A DNA stretch of 64,000 bases from JB111 sp049856175 (GCF_049856175.1 NZ_JBNDNA010000010.1:1-64000), one strand, 5' to 3'. Shown: positions 25,815 to 35,155, numbered from the stretch's first letter. Notes: generated by a model from the sequence alone, not told the origin. A program made the numbers and translations.

Positions 25815-26864
25815 TCAGGCGCGCGACCCGAGGGCCGCGATGTGCTCCGGGAGCCGTTCGTGGCTGCCGTACATGAAGTGGTTCTCCATGCGCTCGGAGA
25901 ACCGGCTCGCCTCCGTGGTCCGCCCGACCGCCTCGGCGACCTCGCGGATGTGGATCGGCGCCGCGCCGCAGCACACGCCCAGGTAGTTCACGCCGAGGTC
26001 GAGGGCCTCGCGGGCGAACGCGCCGATCTCGTAGCGGTTGGCGTACAGCGGGTCCAGCGCGGTCGGGAACGTCCGGCCGTGCGGCGCGGGGACGGAGGCG
26101 GCGACGTCGGAGAGGTTGAAGAACGTGGGCTCGGCCTCCGTCGTCCGGTAGGGGATCGGCAGGGCGCCCACGTGGCAGGAGACGGCGGCGCGGATCTCGC
26201 GCAGCCACGGCAGCATCGTGTCCGGGCCCCGGAAACAGTTGAGCCCGACGACGTCGGCCCCGCCCTGCTCGAGGCGCTGTGCGGTCTCGACGATCCCGAG
26301 TCCGTCGGCCATCTCCTGGAAGGCCATCGGCGCGAGGGTGAGCACCACCGGCAGGCCCGAGCCCTTGGCGATCTCGAGGGCGGCCAGCGCCTCTCCCGCG
26401 TAGTAGAAGGTCTCCCCGACGATGAGGTCGGCGCCCTCCTCGACGGCCCAGCCGACCATCTCCTCGAACATCGCACGCACCTCGTCCTGGCGCGCGGTGT
26501 CGGACGGGTCCCAGATGTTGGAGTTCGAGATGTTGCCGGCCACGAGGTTGCCGGGTACGCGGTCGGCGACCTCGCGCGCGATGCGCAGCGCGGAGCGGTT
26601 GAGCGGCTCGAGCAGATCCTCCTTGCCGATCACCCGCATCTTCTCGCGGTGGCCGTTGTACGTGAACGCCTCCACGATGTCCGACCCGGCTCGCTGGAAG
26701 TCGACGTGGAGCGCCGTGAGGGCCTCGGGGTGCTCGAGCGCGACCTCGGGCACGAACTCGCCGGCGGTGAGGTAGCCGCGCCGCTCGAGCTCGAAGAGGA
26801 ATCCCTCGGCGCAGATCACCGGGCCGGCGTCGAGCCGTGCGGTGAAGGTCTGGTGGTCGGTCAC
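25815..26864 (-). CDS. Homocysteine S-methyltransferase-family protein
   Basis: 349 residues of the zinc-dependent methyltransferase barrel used by betaine- and S-methylmethionine-homocysteine methyltransferases. The zinc cysteines are visible: GLNCFRGP in the middle and GVCCGAAP near residue 305. EAFTYNGHREKM and GNISNSN fit substrate-binding loops. The GTG at 26864 has GAGGAGCAGC upstream and is preferred over in-frame starts further up. The methyl donor cannot be told from sequence. It is upstream of, and on the same strand as, the TPP riboswitch, but the riboswitch starts a new transcript unit. Confidence 0.85.
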   Translation of the reverse strand: MTDHQTFTARLDAGPVICAEGFLFELERRGYLTAGEFVPEVALEHPEALTALHVDFQRAGSDIVEAFTYNGHREKMRVIGKEDLLEPLNRSALRIAREVADRVPGNLVAGNISNSNIWDPSDTARQDEVRAMFEEMVGWAVEEGADLIVGETFYYAGEALAALEIAKGSGLPVVLTLAPMAFQEMADGLGIVETAQRLEQGGADVVGLNCFRGPDTMLPWLREIRAAVSCHVGALPIPYRTTEAEPTFFNLSDVAASVPAPHGRTFPTALDPLYANRYEIGAFAREALDLGVNYLGVCCGAAPIHIREVAEAVGRTTEASRFSERMENHFMYGSHERLPEHIAALGSRA

Positions 26865-27008
26865 GTGCTGCTCCTCGGGGTCGACGAGATGTCCAGCGTA
26901 GTGAACCGTGCCGGCCTGGGGTCGTGCGGCGCGGAACCGGCTGAGCCCACCAGGTGGGACGGCGGGGACTCCAGACATGAGCAGGTATGCACATGCTACG
27001 GTCTGCGC

Positions 27009-27305
27009 ATGTCATTGCTCGAGCGGCGGCTCCAGGTCCTCGTCGACGCGCAGAGGTACGAGCGGTTGGAGTCCGAGGCGCGTGCCACGGGGCGCTCCGT
27101 CGGCGCCCTCGTGCGCTCGGCGATCGACGCCCACTTCGACGACGCGGCAGCGACCTCAGCAGCTGGAGCGGCCGCACGGCGCGTGCTTGAGGCCACCGCC
27201 GAACCCGGTGCCGCCGAGCCCGACTGGGCCGACTCGAAGGCGAGCCTTCTTGCGGGCCGCGATCCCGGTCCGGTCCTCGACGCCACGTCCACAGGCGCGG
27301 AGTGA
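27009..27305 (+). CDS. Ribbon-helix-helix antitoxin (VapB-like)
   Basis: 98 residues. Residues ~5-42 (RRLQVLVDAQRYERLESEAR then SVGALVRSAIDAHF) fit a ribbon-helix-helix DNA-binding domain; the rest is an acidic, Ala-rich tail suited to binding a toxin. The stop overlaps the GTG of the PIN-domain gene (GTGA). There is no Shine-Dalgarno; TACGGT at 26997-27002 ends 6 bases before the ATG, so the message is probably leaderless. Such antitoxins usually repress their own promoter. Confidence 0.82.
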   Translation: MSLLERRLQVLVDAQRYERLESEARATGRSVGALVRSAIDAHFDDAAATSAAGAAARRVLEATAEPGAAEPDWADSKASLLAGRDPGPVLDATSTGAE

Positions 27306-27715
27306 GGGAGCGGATCTTCGTCGACACCGCGGTGCTGGCGCTCGCCGTGGGTGGCCACCATCCGCTGCGTGAGCCCTGCCGGGCACTGCTCCACGCCGCC
27401 GCGGCCGGTGACGTCGAGCTCAACATCAGCACCGAGGCGATCCAGGAGCTCCTGTTCCATCGCATGCGGCGGGGGGATCGGGGCGTGGCAGTCTCGCTCG
27501 TGCGAGACGTGCGGACCATGTGCCGCGTCCACGCGTTCGACGACACGATCGTCTCCCGCATGCTGGATCTCGTCGCCGCCGGCGGCGTGGGCGGTCGCGA
27601 CGCCGTGCACGCAGCGACCGCACTCGAGCAGGGGTTCGACGCGATCGTCTCGCCGGACCGGGACCTCGACGGCGTACCGGGACTGCGCCGCCTGGACCCC
27701 GGCGCTGCTCCCTGA
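27302..27715 (+). CDS. PIN-domain ribonuclease toxin (VapC-like)
   Basis: 137 residues of a PIN domain: IFVDTAVLALAVGG gives the first acidic residue, STEAIQELLFHR the Glu, GGRDAVHAATAL the third and SPDRDLDGV the fourth. These coordinate metal for RNA cleavage. With the gene upstream it forms a toxin-antitoxin pair with a 4-base overlap. Convergent with the glycosylase gene, 10 bases away. Confidence 0.88.
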   Translation: MRERIFVDTAVLALAVGGHHPLREPCRALLHAAAAGDVELNISTEAIQELLFHRMRRGDRGVAVSLVRDVRTMCRVHAFDDTIVSRMLDLVAAGGVGGRDAVHAATALEQGFDAIVSPDRDLDGVPGLRRLDPGAAP

Positions 27716-27725
27716 CGAGGGCCGA

Positions 27726-28361
27726 TCAGACGGCCGACCCCCACACCCCCGAGGTCCCGCGCCGGTGGCTACCCACCAGGTGCGTGTCGACGATCCCGAC
27801 GGCCTCCATCAGGGCGAACATCGTCGTCGGGCCGACGTGGCGGAAGCCGGCGGTCTTGAGCGCCCGCGCCAGGGCCACGGACTCCGGCGACGAGCTCGGG
27901 ACCTCGTCCACCGACCGCGGGGCAGGTGTGGCATCCGGCCGGTGGGACCACACGAGGTCCACCAGCCCGCCGGCCTCGCGCAGGGCCACGGTCGCCCGCG
28001 CGTTGTCGATCGTCGAGTCGATCTTGCGTCGGTTGCGGACGATCGCCGCATCCGCCATCAGCCGTTCGACGTCCGTCGCGTCGAACGCCGCCACCGCGTC
28101 CGGGTCGAACTGCGCGAACGCGGACCGGAACGCCGCCCGCTTGCGCAGGATCGTCACCCACGCGAGCCCGGACTGGAACACCTCGAGGCTGATCCGCTCG
28201 AACAGCCCCCGCTCGTCGGTGACCGGCATGCCCCACTCCGAGTCGTAGTACTCGCGCAGCAGCGGGTCGGTCGCCGCCCATCCCGGCCGGGCGAGACCGT
28301 CCTCCCCGACGACGAGGCCGTCCCCGGGTTCGGTCGCGGCGTCGCTGCTCGTCTGCGTCAT
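27726..28361 (-). CDS. tag: DNA-3-methyladenine glycosylase I homologue lacking most zinc ligands
   Basis: 211 residues of the TAG helix-hairpin-helix family. It removes 3-methyladenine from DNA. DPLLREYYDSEWG, SLEVFQSGLAWVTILRKR with Glu60 at the catalytic position, and IVRNRRKIDSTIDNA are all conserved. The four zinc ligands of the E. coli enzyme (Cys4, His17, His175, Cys179) correspond here to Pro26, Tyr39, His194 and Ser198, so the zinc site is almost certainly lost. Catalytic residues are otherwise intact. Read divergently from the aldehyde dehydrogenase. Confidence 0.9.
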   Translation of the reverse strand: MTQTSSDAATEPGDGLVVGEDGLARPGWAATDPLLREYYDSEWGMPVTDERGLFERISLEVFQSGLAWVTILRKRAAFRSAFAQFDPDAVAAFDATDVERLMADAAIVRNRRKIDSTIDNARATVALREAGGLVDLVWSHRPDATPAPRSVDEVPSSSPESVALARALKTAGFRHVGPTTMFALMEAVGIVDTHLVGSHRRGTSGVWGSAV

Positions 28362-28542
28362 AGGTGCATCGTGACGTCTCTCGGGCCGGCGGCGCACGCT
28401 GCGGCCGACCCGCTGTGGATGGCGAGGTCGCCGCGACACCTGTGGAGACGTCACCCGCACGTGGGTGCACCCGCACCCGCATCCGCGCCGGCGCCACCAC
28501 CGCACCCTGCGGCACCCCACCCCGGCGGCTACGGTCGAGGAC

Positions 28543-29982
28543 ATGGCCGACCAGCATCCCCCGGTGCCCTCCGACGAGGCCCACGTCCCGGGCGTCGTCG
28601 CGCGCCTGCGGCGCACGTTCGAGGCCGGGGCCACCCTCCCGCGCGAGTCCCGGCGTGCCCACCTCGCGGACCTGCGGCGCCTCCTGACCGAGGGTGGCGA
28701 CGAGCTTGGCGACGCCCTGGCCGCCGACCTCGGCCGGCACCCGACCGAGAGCTGGCTCGTCGAGATCGCCTTCACCGTCGGCGAGCTCGACCATGTCGCC
28801 CGGAACCTCAGGCGGTGGACCAGCAACCGCCGCGTGCCGGTGCCGGCGACACTCCTGCCGGCGTCGGCGACCGTCGTGCGCGAGCCGCTCGGCGTCGTCG
28901 GTGTCATCGCGCCGTGGAACTACCCGGTCCAGCTGGTCCTCGCACCGCTGGTGGGGGCGCTCGCCGCCGGGAACACCGTGGTCCTCAAGCCGAGCGAGGT
29001 CGCGCCCGCCACCTCGCGCGCGCTGGCGGGCCTCGCGGCCCGGCACCTCGACCCGGACGTCGTCGGCATCGTGCAGGGCGGGGCGGGGACGACGACCGCG
29101 CTGCTGGAGGAGCGCCTCGACCACATCTTCTACACCGGCGGCAGCCGGGTCGCCCGCATCGTCGCGACCGCCGCGGCGCAGAACCTCACCCCGGTCACGC
29201 TCGAGCTGGGCGGCTGCAGCCCCGTGTGGGTCGACCCGCGCCAGGACCTGAAGGCGGTCGCCGGTCGGATCGCCTGGGCGAAGTGGCTCAACGCGGGCCA
29301 GACCTGCGTGGCCCCCAACCACGTCCTCACCACGCCCGACGCCGCCGGCCCGCTCGCCGACCACCTCGCCGACGCCGTGCGCGCCATGTACGGGGCGGAC
29401 CCGTCCGCGAGCCCCGACTACGGATGCCTGGTCAGCGAGCAGCACCACGCCCGCGTCGCGGCGCTGCTCGACGACTCCGTCGCCGCCGGAGCCCACCTCC
29501 ACCACGGGGGACGTCGCGACACCGCCGCCCGCTACCTCGAGCCGACGATCCTCACGGGCGTCCGCCCCCACCACCGGGTGATGAGCGAGGAGATCTTCGG
29601 CCCCGTCCTGCCGATCGTCGAGGTCGACTCCCTCGGCTCGGCGATCGACCAGATCCGCGCCGGCGAGCACCCGCTCGCCGCCTACGCCTTCACCGACGAC
29701 GACGCCGACCGTCGGCGCCTCGTGCGCGAGGTCCGCGCGGGCGGCATGGCGTTCGGCGCGCCCATGCTCCAGCTCTCCACCCCCGGTCTGCCCTTCGGGG
29801 GCGTGGGGGAGTCGGGGACCGGTGCCTACCACGGCGAGGCGTCGGTGCGGCTCTTCAGCCACGAGAAGTCGGTGTTCAGCAAGCCCCTGCGGCCCGACAC
29901 GCTCGCGCTCGTGCGCGCCCCCTACGGTCGGCGCACCCGCGGCATGGTCCGGGCGATGTTCGGCATCGGCCCCCGGCGCTGA
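28543..29982 (+). CDS. Aldehyde dehydrogenase (class 3-like)
   Basis: 479 residues. NAD-binding IAPWNYPVQLVLAPLVGALAA-type segment, Lys in VVLKPSEVAP, Glu in TLELGGCSPV, and the nucleophilic Cys in NAGQTCVAPNHV. The C-terminus (GGVGESGTGAYHGEAS then LFSHEKSVF and a basic tail) matches class 3/fatty-aldehyde-type enzymes such as YwdH. TACGGT (28530-28535) is 7 bases before the ATG, which suggests a leaderless start; GAGGAC also precedes it. The substrate is not indicated by context. Confidence 0.9.
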   Translation: MADQHPPVPSDEAHVPGVVARLRRTFEAGATLPRESRRAHLADLRRLLTEGGDELGDALAADLGRHPTESWLVEIAFTVGELDHVARNLRRWTSNRRVPVPATLLPASATVVREPLGVVGVIAPWNYPVQLVLAPLVGALAAGNTVVLKPSEVAPATSRALAGLAARHLDPDVVGIVQGGAGTTTALLEERLDHIFYTGGSRVARIVATAAAQNLTPVTLELGGCSPVWVDPRQDLKAVAGRIAWAKWLNAGQTCVAPNHVLTTPDAAGPLADHLADAVRAMYGADPSASPDYGCLVSEQHHARVAALLDDSVAAGAHLHHGGRRDTAARYLEPTILTGVRPHHRVMSEEIFGPVLPIVEVDSLGSAIDQIRAGEHPLAAYAFTDDDADRRRLVREVRAGGMAFGAPMLQLSTPGLPFGGVGESGTGAYHGEASVRLFSHEKSVFSKPLRPDTLALVRAPYGRRTRGMVRAMFGIGPRR

Positions 29983-30007
29983 GGCCGCGCAACCGGGTCC
30001 GTGCCGG

Positions 30008-32068
30008 TCAGCCGCCCCAGACCCGCAGCTCCCACGCGGCCTCGGTGAGGTTCCACGCGGTCCACGCGGGGTAGTACCAGGCCGAGACGGCGATCACGGA
30101 GACGAGCACGACGCCCAGGGCGATCCACCCCGTGCGCCCCATCGAGGTCGAGGCGTCCTCCGAGACCGCGAGCGCGAGGAGCCCCGGGCGCGCGGCGGGC
30201 GGCCGGTCACCGGGGGTCCCGCGTTCGCCGTCGGGCCGGCGTCCGTCGTCGGGCACGTCGCTCCCGGTCCCGGGCCCGGCGGGCACCGCGCCGGAAACGT
30301 CCGGCACGGCGGGCCGCTGCGCGAACGGCACGACCCGGGCGAAGTGGCCGCGGAGCCACCGCCACCGCGCGACCTCGCTCTCGCGCGGCTCGCCGCGGGG
30401 GACCGGTGCGTCGGTCGGTGGCCGGAGGATCCCCAGCACCCAGCCGAGCGCGTAGGTCAGCGCGAGGACGACGAACGCCACGAACGCGATCGAGTAGAAC
30501 TGGAAGATCGTGCGGTGCGAGTACAGCACCACCCACGGCAGCCACATCGACAGGTAGCCGGACAGGACCACCCACGCGCGCCAGTCCCGCAGCCGGAACG
30601 CCGCGTACAGGACGACCCCCAGGCCGACGACGGCGAGCCACCAGATCAGCGGGTTCCCCATCGAGGTCACGCCGGCGATGCACTGCTCGTCGCCGCACAT
30701 CCCCAGCGTGGTCCGCTCCTCGCCGCCGGCCCGGTAGAACAGGGTGGGGCGCAGCTGGAGCAGCCACACCAGCGGGTGCCCCTGGGACTCGTGCGGGTTC
30801 ACCAGCCCGGTGTGGAACTCCATCATCATCGCGTGGTAGTCCCACCAGGACACGAAGGAGTCCGGGAGCCACGACGGGTAACCCGTCGGGATGCCCGCCG
30901 CCCGCTGGTCGGCCGCCCACGTCCGGTGGAACGCCGACGACGAGGCGAACCACGACGCCCAGCTGGCCACGTACGCGAGCGCCGCCGTCGGGACGAGCGC
31001 GAAGAACGCGGGCGCCCCGCCGCGCCAGACCCCGTCGGAGAGCCAGGCGCGCGCACCCACGGCGCGCCTCGCAGCCGTGTCCCAGACGAAGATCATCAGG
31101 CCGAGCACCGCGACGGCGTAGGCGCCGGACCACTTGACCCCGCACGCGGCGCCGAGCACGACGCCGGCGGCCACCAGCCACCACCGCATGCCCACCGACG
31201 GGGCGCCGGAGCGGGGGAGCAGCCCCGTGCCGGAGCGGGCGATCGCCTCCGCGGAGCGACGGGCGAGGATCGCGCGCGTCGACTCGCGGTCCTTGACCAC
31301 GAGCATCGTGCCGACGAGCACGAGGAGGGCGAGGAAGATGTCGAGCAGGCCGATGCGGCTGGCCGTGATACCGACGCCGTCGAGGGCGAGGAGCAGGCCG
31401 GCGACGCCGCCGAGCAGCGGCGAGCGGAACAGCCGGGCGCCCAGCCGGGCGACGAGGACGACCATGACGATCCCCGCGAGAGCCGAGGCGATCCGCCAGC
31501 TCTCCGGGTTCTCCGGGCCGAGGAGCCGCATCCCGAGGGCGATGATCCACTTCCCCAGCGGGGGGTGCACGACGTAGTCGGGATCGGAGGTCAGCGCGGA
31601 GAAGTCGGCGTCCGCGAACAGCGGGTTCGCGTCGTCCCCGACCCAGTCGCCCTCGTACCCGAGGGTGAGCAAGGAGTAGGCCTCCTTGACGTAGTAGGTC
31701 TCGTCGAACGCCAGCCGCTCGGGGATGCCGAGCCGGGGCAGGCGGATCACCGCGGCGACGAGCCCCACGAGCAGCGGGACCACCCAGCCGAGGACCCGGG
31801 CGCGGGGGTCGAGGACCTCGCCGAGGGGGCGCAGGCCGAGGCGGGCGCGCAGCGTGTGCTCGACCTCGTCGGCGCTCCCGTGCAGCGGACGGGGCGAGTC
31901 GTCCCGACGTCGGAGCAGCCCCGTGCGCCGGGACGGCCGCCCGTGCCGGGACGCGCCGGGGCCCGGGGTCGAGGAGGAGGACGAGATCGTCGCTGGGTCC
32001 GGTCCGGTCGGCGCGGGTGCGGCGGGGGAGGCCTCGGGGCGCTCGTCCGCGGGGTCGCTCGACGTCAC
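30008..32068 (-). CDS. pmt: Dolichyl/polyprenyl-phosphate-mannose-protein mannosyltransferase (GT39)
   Basis: 686 residues. After a ~90-residue Pro/Ser-rich cytoplasmic tail come about eleven membrane helices. The first extracellular loop has LAFDETYYVKEAYSLLTLGYE with the catalytic Asp-Glu pair and VVHPPLGKW. It transfers mannose from polyprenyl phosphate to Ser/Thr of exported proteins, so the secreted proteins in this window are possible substrates. The actinobacterial neighbour of pmt is normally rsmI read divergently; here a 10-kb island separates them. The GTG start is taken as the longest supported; a start closer to the first helix cannot be excluded. Confidence 0.9.
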   Translation of the reverse strand: MTSSDPADERPEASPAAPAPTGPDPATISSSSSTPGPGASRHGRPSRRTGLLRRRDDSPRPLHGSADEVEHTLRARLGLRPLGEVLDPRARVLGWVVPLLVGLVAAVIRLPRLGIPERLAFDETYYVKEAYSLLTLGYEGDWVGDDANPLFADADFSALTSDPDYVVHPPLGKWIIALGMRLLGPENPESWRIASALAGIVMVVLVARLGARLFRSPLLGGVAGLLLALDGVGITASRIGLLDIFLALLVLVGTMLVVKDRESTRAILARRSAEAIARSGTGLLPRSGAPSVGMRWWLVAAGVVLGAACGVKWSGAYAVAVLGLMIFVWDTAARRAVGARAWLSDGVWRGGAPAFFALVPTAALAYVASWASWFASSSAFHRTWAADQRAAGIPTGYPSWLPDSFVSWWDYHAMMMEFHTGLVNPHESQGHPLVWLLQLRPTLFYRAGGEERTTLGMCGDEQCIAGVTSMGNPLIWWLAVVGLGVVLYAAFRLRDWRAWVVLSGYLSMWLPWVVLYSHRTIFQFYSIAFVAFVVLALTYALGWVLGILRPPTDAPVPRGEPRESEVARWRWLRGHFARVVPFAQRPAVPDVSGAVPAGPGTGSDVPDDGRRPDGERGTPGDRPPAARPGLLALAVSEDASTSMGRTGWIALGVVLVSVIAVSAWYYPAWTAWNLTEAAWELRVWGG

Positions 32069-32124
32069 CCGGAGAGTCTAGGTCGGTGCTCCCCGGCAGG
32101 CGGGCCGGCCGCCGGTAGCCGCGT

Positions 32125-33063
32125 TCACGCCTCGTCGGTCAGGGGCAGGCTGGAGCTCGCCGCGAGCCCCTTGGCCGCGGCGGCGACGCGGACCGCGTCG
32201 ATGACGAGCTCGAGCGACGGGCGCAGCGGCGAGCCCGCCCGGGAGACGATCGAGACGGTGCGCATGACCGGTTCGTCGAGCGCGATGATGTCGACCCCGT
32301 CGGGCAGGAGGGTGAGCCCGAGGTCGGAGACGAGGGTGACGCCGAGCCCGCCGGCGACCATGGCCAACGCCGTGGACTGCTCCTCGACCGTGTGGACGAT
32401 CCGCGGCTCGAACCCGTGCCGCTGACAGGCGATGCGCACGGCCCGGCCGAAGTGCGAGCGGGAGCCCGCCAGGATCCACGGCGAGTCGGCGAGCTGCGCG
32501 AGGGAGAGGGTGCCGCCGGGGAGCACGCCCGCCGGCGCGGCCACGTGCAGCCGCTCGACCGCGATCACCGTGCGGACGAGATTGCCCTCCCACGGCATCG
32601 GGTAGTCGGAGTAGTCGATGACGAACGAGAAGTCGAGCACGCCGTCGAGCACCGCCTCGGCCGTCGCCTCGGGCGGCAGCTCGGTGGTGCGGACCTCGAT
32701 GCCCGGGTGGTCCACGGCGAGCCGGGCGAGGGCGGACGGGACGAGCCCGGTGGCCACCGACGCCCACACCCCGCCCGTGAGCCGTGCGCTGATGCCCTCC
32801 TGGGCGCCCTCGAGCGCGGCGGTCGCGCGCTCCACCGACGCGAGGATCTCGTCGGCGTGCTCGGAGAGCAGCACGCCGAGCTCGGTGAGCTGCACGCGGC
32901 GGCCGTGCCGCTCGACGAGCGGCATGCCGACCTCCCGCTCGAGCTGGACGAGCTGCTGGGAGACGCCGGACGGGCTGTAGTGCAGGGCGGCGGCGACCGC
33001 GGTCACGGTGCCGCGCCGATGGAGCTCGCGCAGCATGCGAAGTCGACGTAGCGACAGCTCCAT
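32125..33063 (-). CDS. LysR-family transcriptional regulator
   Basis: 312 residues. The winged helix at ~1-60 (RRLRMLRELHRRGTVTAVAA then YSPSGVSQQLVQLEREVG) is followed by a periplasmic-binding-type co-inducer domain (~88-300). The HTH resembles the actinobacterial LysR group with ALHYSPSGVSQQL. It is divergent from the amino-acid dehydrogenase gene, its likely target, with GTGCA repeats between them. Confidence 0.9.
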   Translation of the reverse strand: MELSLRRLRMLRELHRRGTVTAVAAALHYSPSGVSQQLVQLEREVGMPLVERHGRRVQLTELGVLLSEHADEILASVERATAALEGAQEGISARLTGGVWASVATGLVPSALARLAVDHPGIEVRTTELPPEATAEAVLDGVLDFSFVIDYSDYPMPWEGNLVRTVIAVERLHVAAPAGVLPGGTLSLAQLADSPWILAGSRSHFGRAVRIACQRHGFEPRIVHTVEEQSTALAMVAGGLGVTLVSDLGLTLLPDGVDIIALDEPVMRTVSIVSRAGSPLRPSLELVIDAVRVAAAAKGLAASSSLPLTDEA

Positions 33064-33130
33064 GCGGTCAGCGTAGGGGCGGGACAGCACGCGCGGCCGG
33101 GGGCGAGCCGCGCCGCGCCGGTCGCTCGCT

Positions 33131-33159
33131 GTGCAGGAAACGTGCAGAGCACCGTGCAC
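33131..33159. promoter_or_regulatory. Three GTGCA repeats in the LysR/dehydrogenase gap
   Basis: GTGCAG at 33131, GTGCAG at 33142 and GTGCAC at 33154 are spaced 11 and 12 bases apart, roughly one helical turn, in the 170-base divergent gap. Helical phasing suits LysR tetramer binding; no match to a known operator is claimed. Confidence 0.4.
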
Positions 33160-33233
33160 GAACTGTTGCTGGACGCCGTCATGGAGCCGCTCGCACGCTG
33201 GCGGGACACGAAGCATCGACGGAGGTGGTCCCC

Positions 33234-34466
33234 GTGACGATCATGCACGACCCGCACACCCGCACGACTCTCGCGCCGCCGGAGCACCTCCCGGCCTCCG
33301 CGGAGCCGGTGGACGCCCACCGCCTGGAGTGGACCGACCCGGTCACCGGCGTGCGCGGCTTCCTCGTGGTGCACAACCTCGTGGGCGGCCTGGCCACGGG
33401 CGGCACGCGGATGCGGGCGGGCTGCACGATCGACGAGGTCGCGGACCTCGCCCGCGGCATGTCGCTCAAGACCGCCGCGTTCGGGCTCCCGGTCGGGGGT
33501 GCCAAGGGCGGCATCGACCTCGACCCGCACGACCCGCGTGCGACCGACGTGCTCGAGCGGTTCTGCACGGCGATGCTCCCGTGGCTCGACGAGCACTGGG
33601 TGACCGCCGAGGACCTCGGTGTCACCCAGGCGACGATCGACGAGGCCTTCGCCCGCCTCGGGCTCGAGCAGTCCTACCACGCCGCCATCGGGCGCTCCGC
33701 TGCGCCGGACCGCGCGCTGCGCCGCGTCCAGGCCGGGCTCGCCGCCCGCACGCCCGACGGCCTGCTGCTCGGGGAGATCATCGGCGGCTACGGCGTGGCC
33801 CAGGCCTGCCTCGCGGCGCTGACCGCGGCAGGCACGGAGCCGACCGCAGCCACGGTCGCGGTCCAGGGCGTCGGCACGATGGGCGGCGGCGCCGCCTGGT
33901 ACCTGCACCTCGCGGGCGCACGCGTCGTGGCCATGGCCGACGCCGCGGGCACGCTCTACCGCGCCGACGGCCTCGACGTACCCGCCCTGCTCGACCTGCG
34001 CGACGACTACGGGGAGATCGACCGGTCGCGGATCCCCGACGACGTCCTGCAGCTCGACCGCGACGTCGTGCTCGACGTGGCCGCCGACGTCCTCGTCCCC
34101 GCGGCCGTGTCCTACGCGATCCGCGCCGACAACGCCGACCGGGTCGCGGCCCGCGTGGTGGTGGAGGCCGCCAACGCGGGCCTCACGCCGGACGCCGAGG
34201 CGACGCTCACCGCCCGCGGGATCCCGGTGGTGCCCGACTTCGTGGCGAACGCCGGCGCCGCCGCGTGGGCGTGGTGGCTGCTGCAGGGCCAGGTCGGCAC
34301 CGACCCCGCGGACTCCTTCGACCGCCTCGGCACGGAGATGCGGGCCAAGGTCGGCCAGCTGCTCGAGGAGTGGTTCGGTTCGGGCGTGCCGCCGAGGCGG
34401 ACGGCCCTGGGGATCGCGGCCGCGAACCGGACGGCGCTCGCCGAGGTCCGGATGGTCATCCCCTAG
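33234..34466 (+). CDS. Glu/Leu/Phe/Val dehydrogenase-family protein
   Basis: 410 residues from the GTG at 33234 (GGAGG 8 bases upstream). It oxidatively deaminates an L-amino acid to the 2-oxo acid with NAD(P). Substrate-binding GGLATGGTRMRAG, catalytic Lys91 in PVGGAKGGIDLDP and catalytic Asp127 in VTAEDLGV are present, as is a Rossmann motif (VQGVGTMGG). It is longer than typical leucine dehydrogenases and has an unusual Ala-rich C-terminal half. Amino-acid preference is not clear from sequence. Divergent from the LysR gene; its end meets the GntR gene tail-to-tail with stop codons overlapping. Confidence 0.88.
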   Translation: MTIMHDPHTRTTLAPPEHLPASAEPVDAHRLEWTDPVTGVRGFLVVHNLVGGLATGGTRMRAGCTIDEVADLARGMSLKTAAFGLPVGGAKGGIDLDPHDPRATDVLERFCTAMLPWLDEHWVTAEDLGVTQATIDEAFARLGLEQSYHAAIGRSAAPDRALRRVQAGLAARTPDGLLLGEIIGGYGVAQACLAALTAAGTEPTAATVAVQGVGTMGGGAAWYLHLAGARVVAMADAAGTLYRADGLDVPALLDLRDDYGEIDRSRIPDDVLQLDRDVVLDVAADVLVPAAVSYAIRADNADRVAARVVVEAANAGLTPDAEATLTARGIPVVPDFVANAGAAAWAWWLLQGQVGTDPADSFDRLGTEMRAKVGQLLEEWFGSGVPPRRTALGIAAANRTALAEVRMVIP

Positions 34467-35155
34467 CGGGACCGCGACGGTGCCGGCTGCTCGTCCCCGC
34501 GCTTGGTGACGAGGCGCGCGACGGCGTCGTCGAGGTGGGCGACGAGCAGCGCCTTGACGCTGTCGCCCGGCTGGTCGCGGATCGCCTCGCACAGCTCCTC
34601 GTGCTCCCGGACCTGGCCGCCCAGGTCCGGGTAGGTGGTCCCCAGCTCGCCCAGGCACATGCGGGTCTCGACGACGAGGGTCCGCATCGCCCGGATGAGC
34701 CGCGGACTGCCGGAGCAGGCGACGAGCACCTCGTGGAACTCCTGGTCCGCGTCCGCCACCGCGTCGGCGTCGTCGCGCGCCGCGGCCGTCCGCATCGCCC
34801 GCACGCTGCGCCCCAGCGCGCGGTGCGCCTTCTCGCGCCGCCCATCCAGCACGATCTCGACGGCCCCGCGCTCGATGACCGACCGGGTGCGGTAGACGTC
34901 GATCATCTCGTCCAGCGACAGCTCGTGGACGAACACGCCGCGGTTGACGACGGCGTCGAGGATCCCCTCGGACACCAGGCGCTGCATGGCTTCCCGGAGC
35001 GGGCCCCGGGAGACCTCGAACCGCTCGGCGAGCTCCACCTCGCCGAGCTGCGTGCCCGGCGTGAGCCGGCCCGACATGACGGCGGCGCGCAGCTCCTCGG
35101 CCACGTGCTCGACCGTGGAGCGGCGCCGCGCGGGCCGGAGCTCATCGATGGTCAC
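34463..35155 (-). CDS. GntR-family regulator with FCD domain
   Basis: 230 residues. An N-terminal winged helix (~15-75: LRAAVMSGRLTPGTQLGEVEL then FEVSRGPLREAMQRLVSEG) and an FCD ligand-binding domain (~85-215) whose metal-binding residues fit Asp in ADADQEFHE and His in REHEELCEAI. It is the last gene of a three-gene unit (GTGA overlap). ATTGTNNACAAT palindromes at 36737-36748 and 40943-40954 are the expected type of operator for this subfamily, so it probably represses the surrounding catabolic genes and its own operon. Confidence 0.9.
   Translation of the reverse strand: MTIDELRPARRRSTVEHVAEELRAAVMSGRLTPGTQLGEVELAERFEVSRGPLREAMQRLVSEGILDAVVNRGVFVHELSLDEMIDVYRTRSVIERGAVEIVLDGRREKAHRALGRSVRAMRTAAARDDADAVADADQEFHEVLVACSGSPRLIRAMRTLVVETRMCLGELGTTYPDLGGQVREHEELCEAIRDQPGDSVKALLVAHLDDAVARLVTKRGDEQPAPSRSR

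Noticed and set aside
26976..27008. Palindromic VapB operator around GTATGCACATGCTAC
   Set aside because: Only the outer three bases of each arm pair; the centre does not, so an operator cannot be claimed from this.
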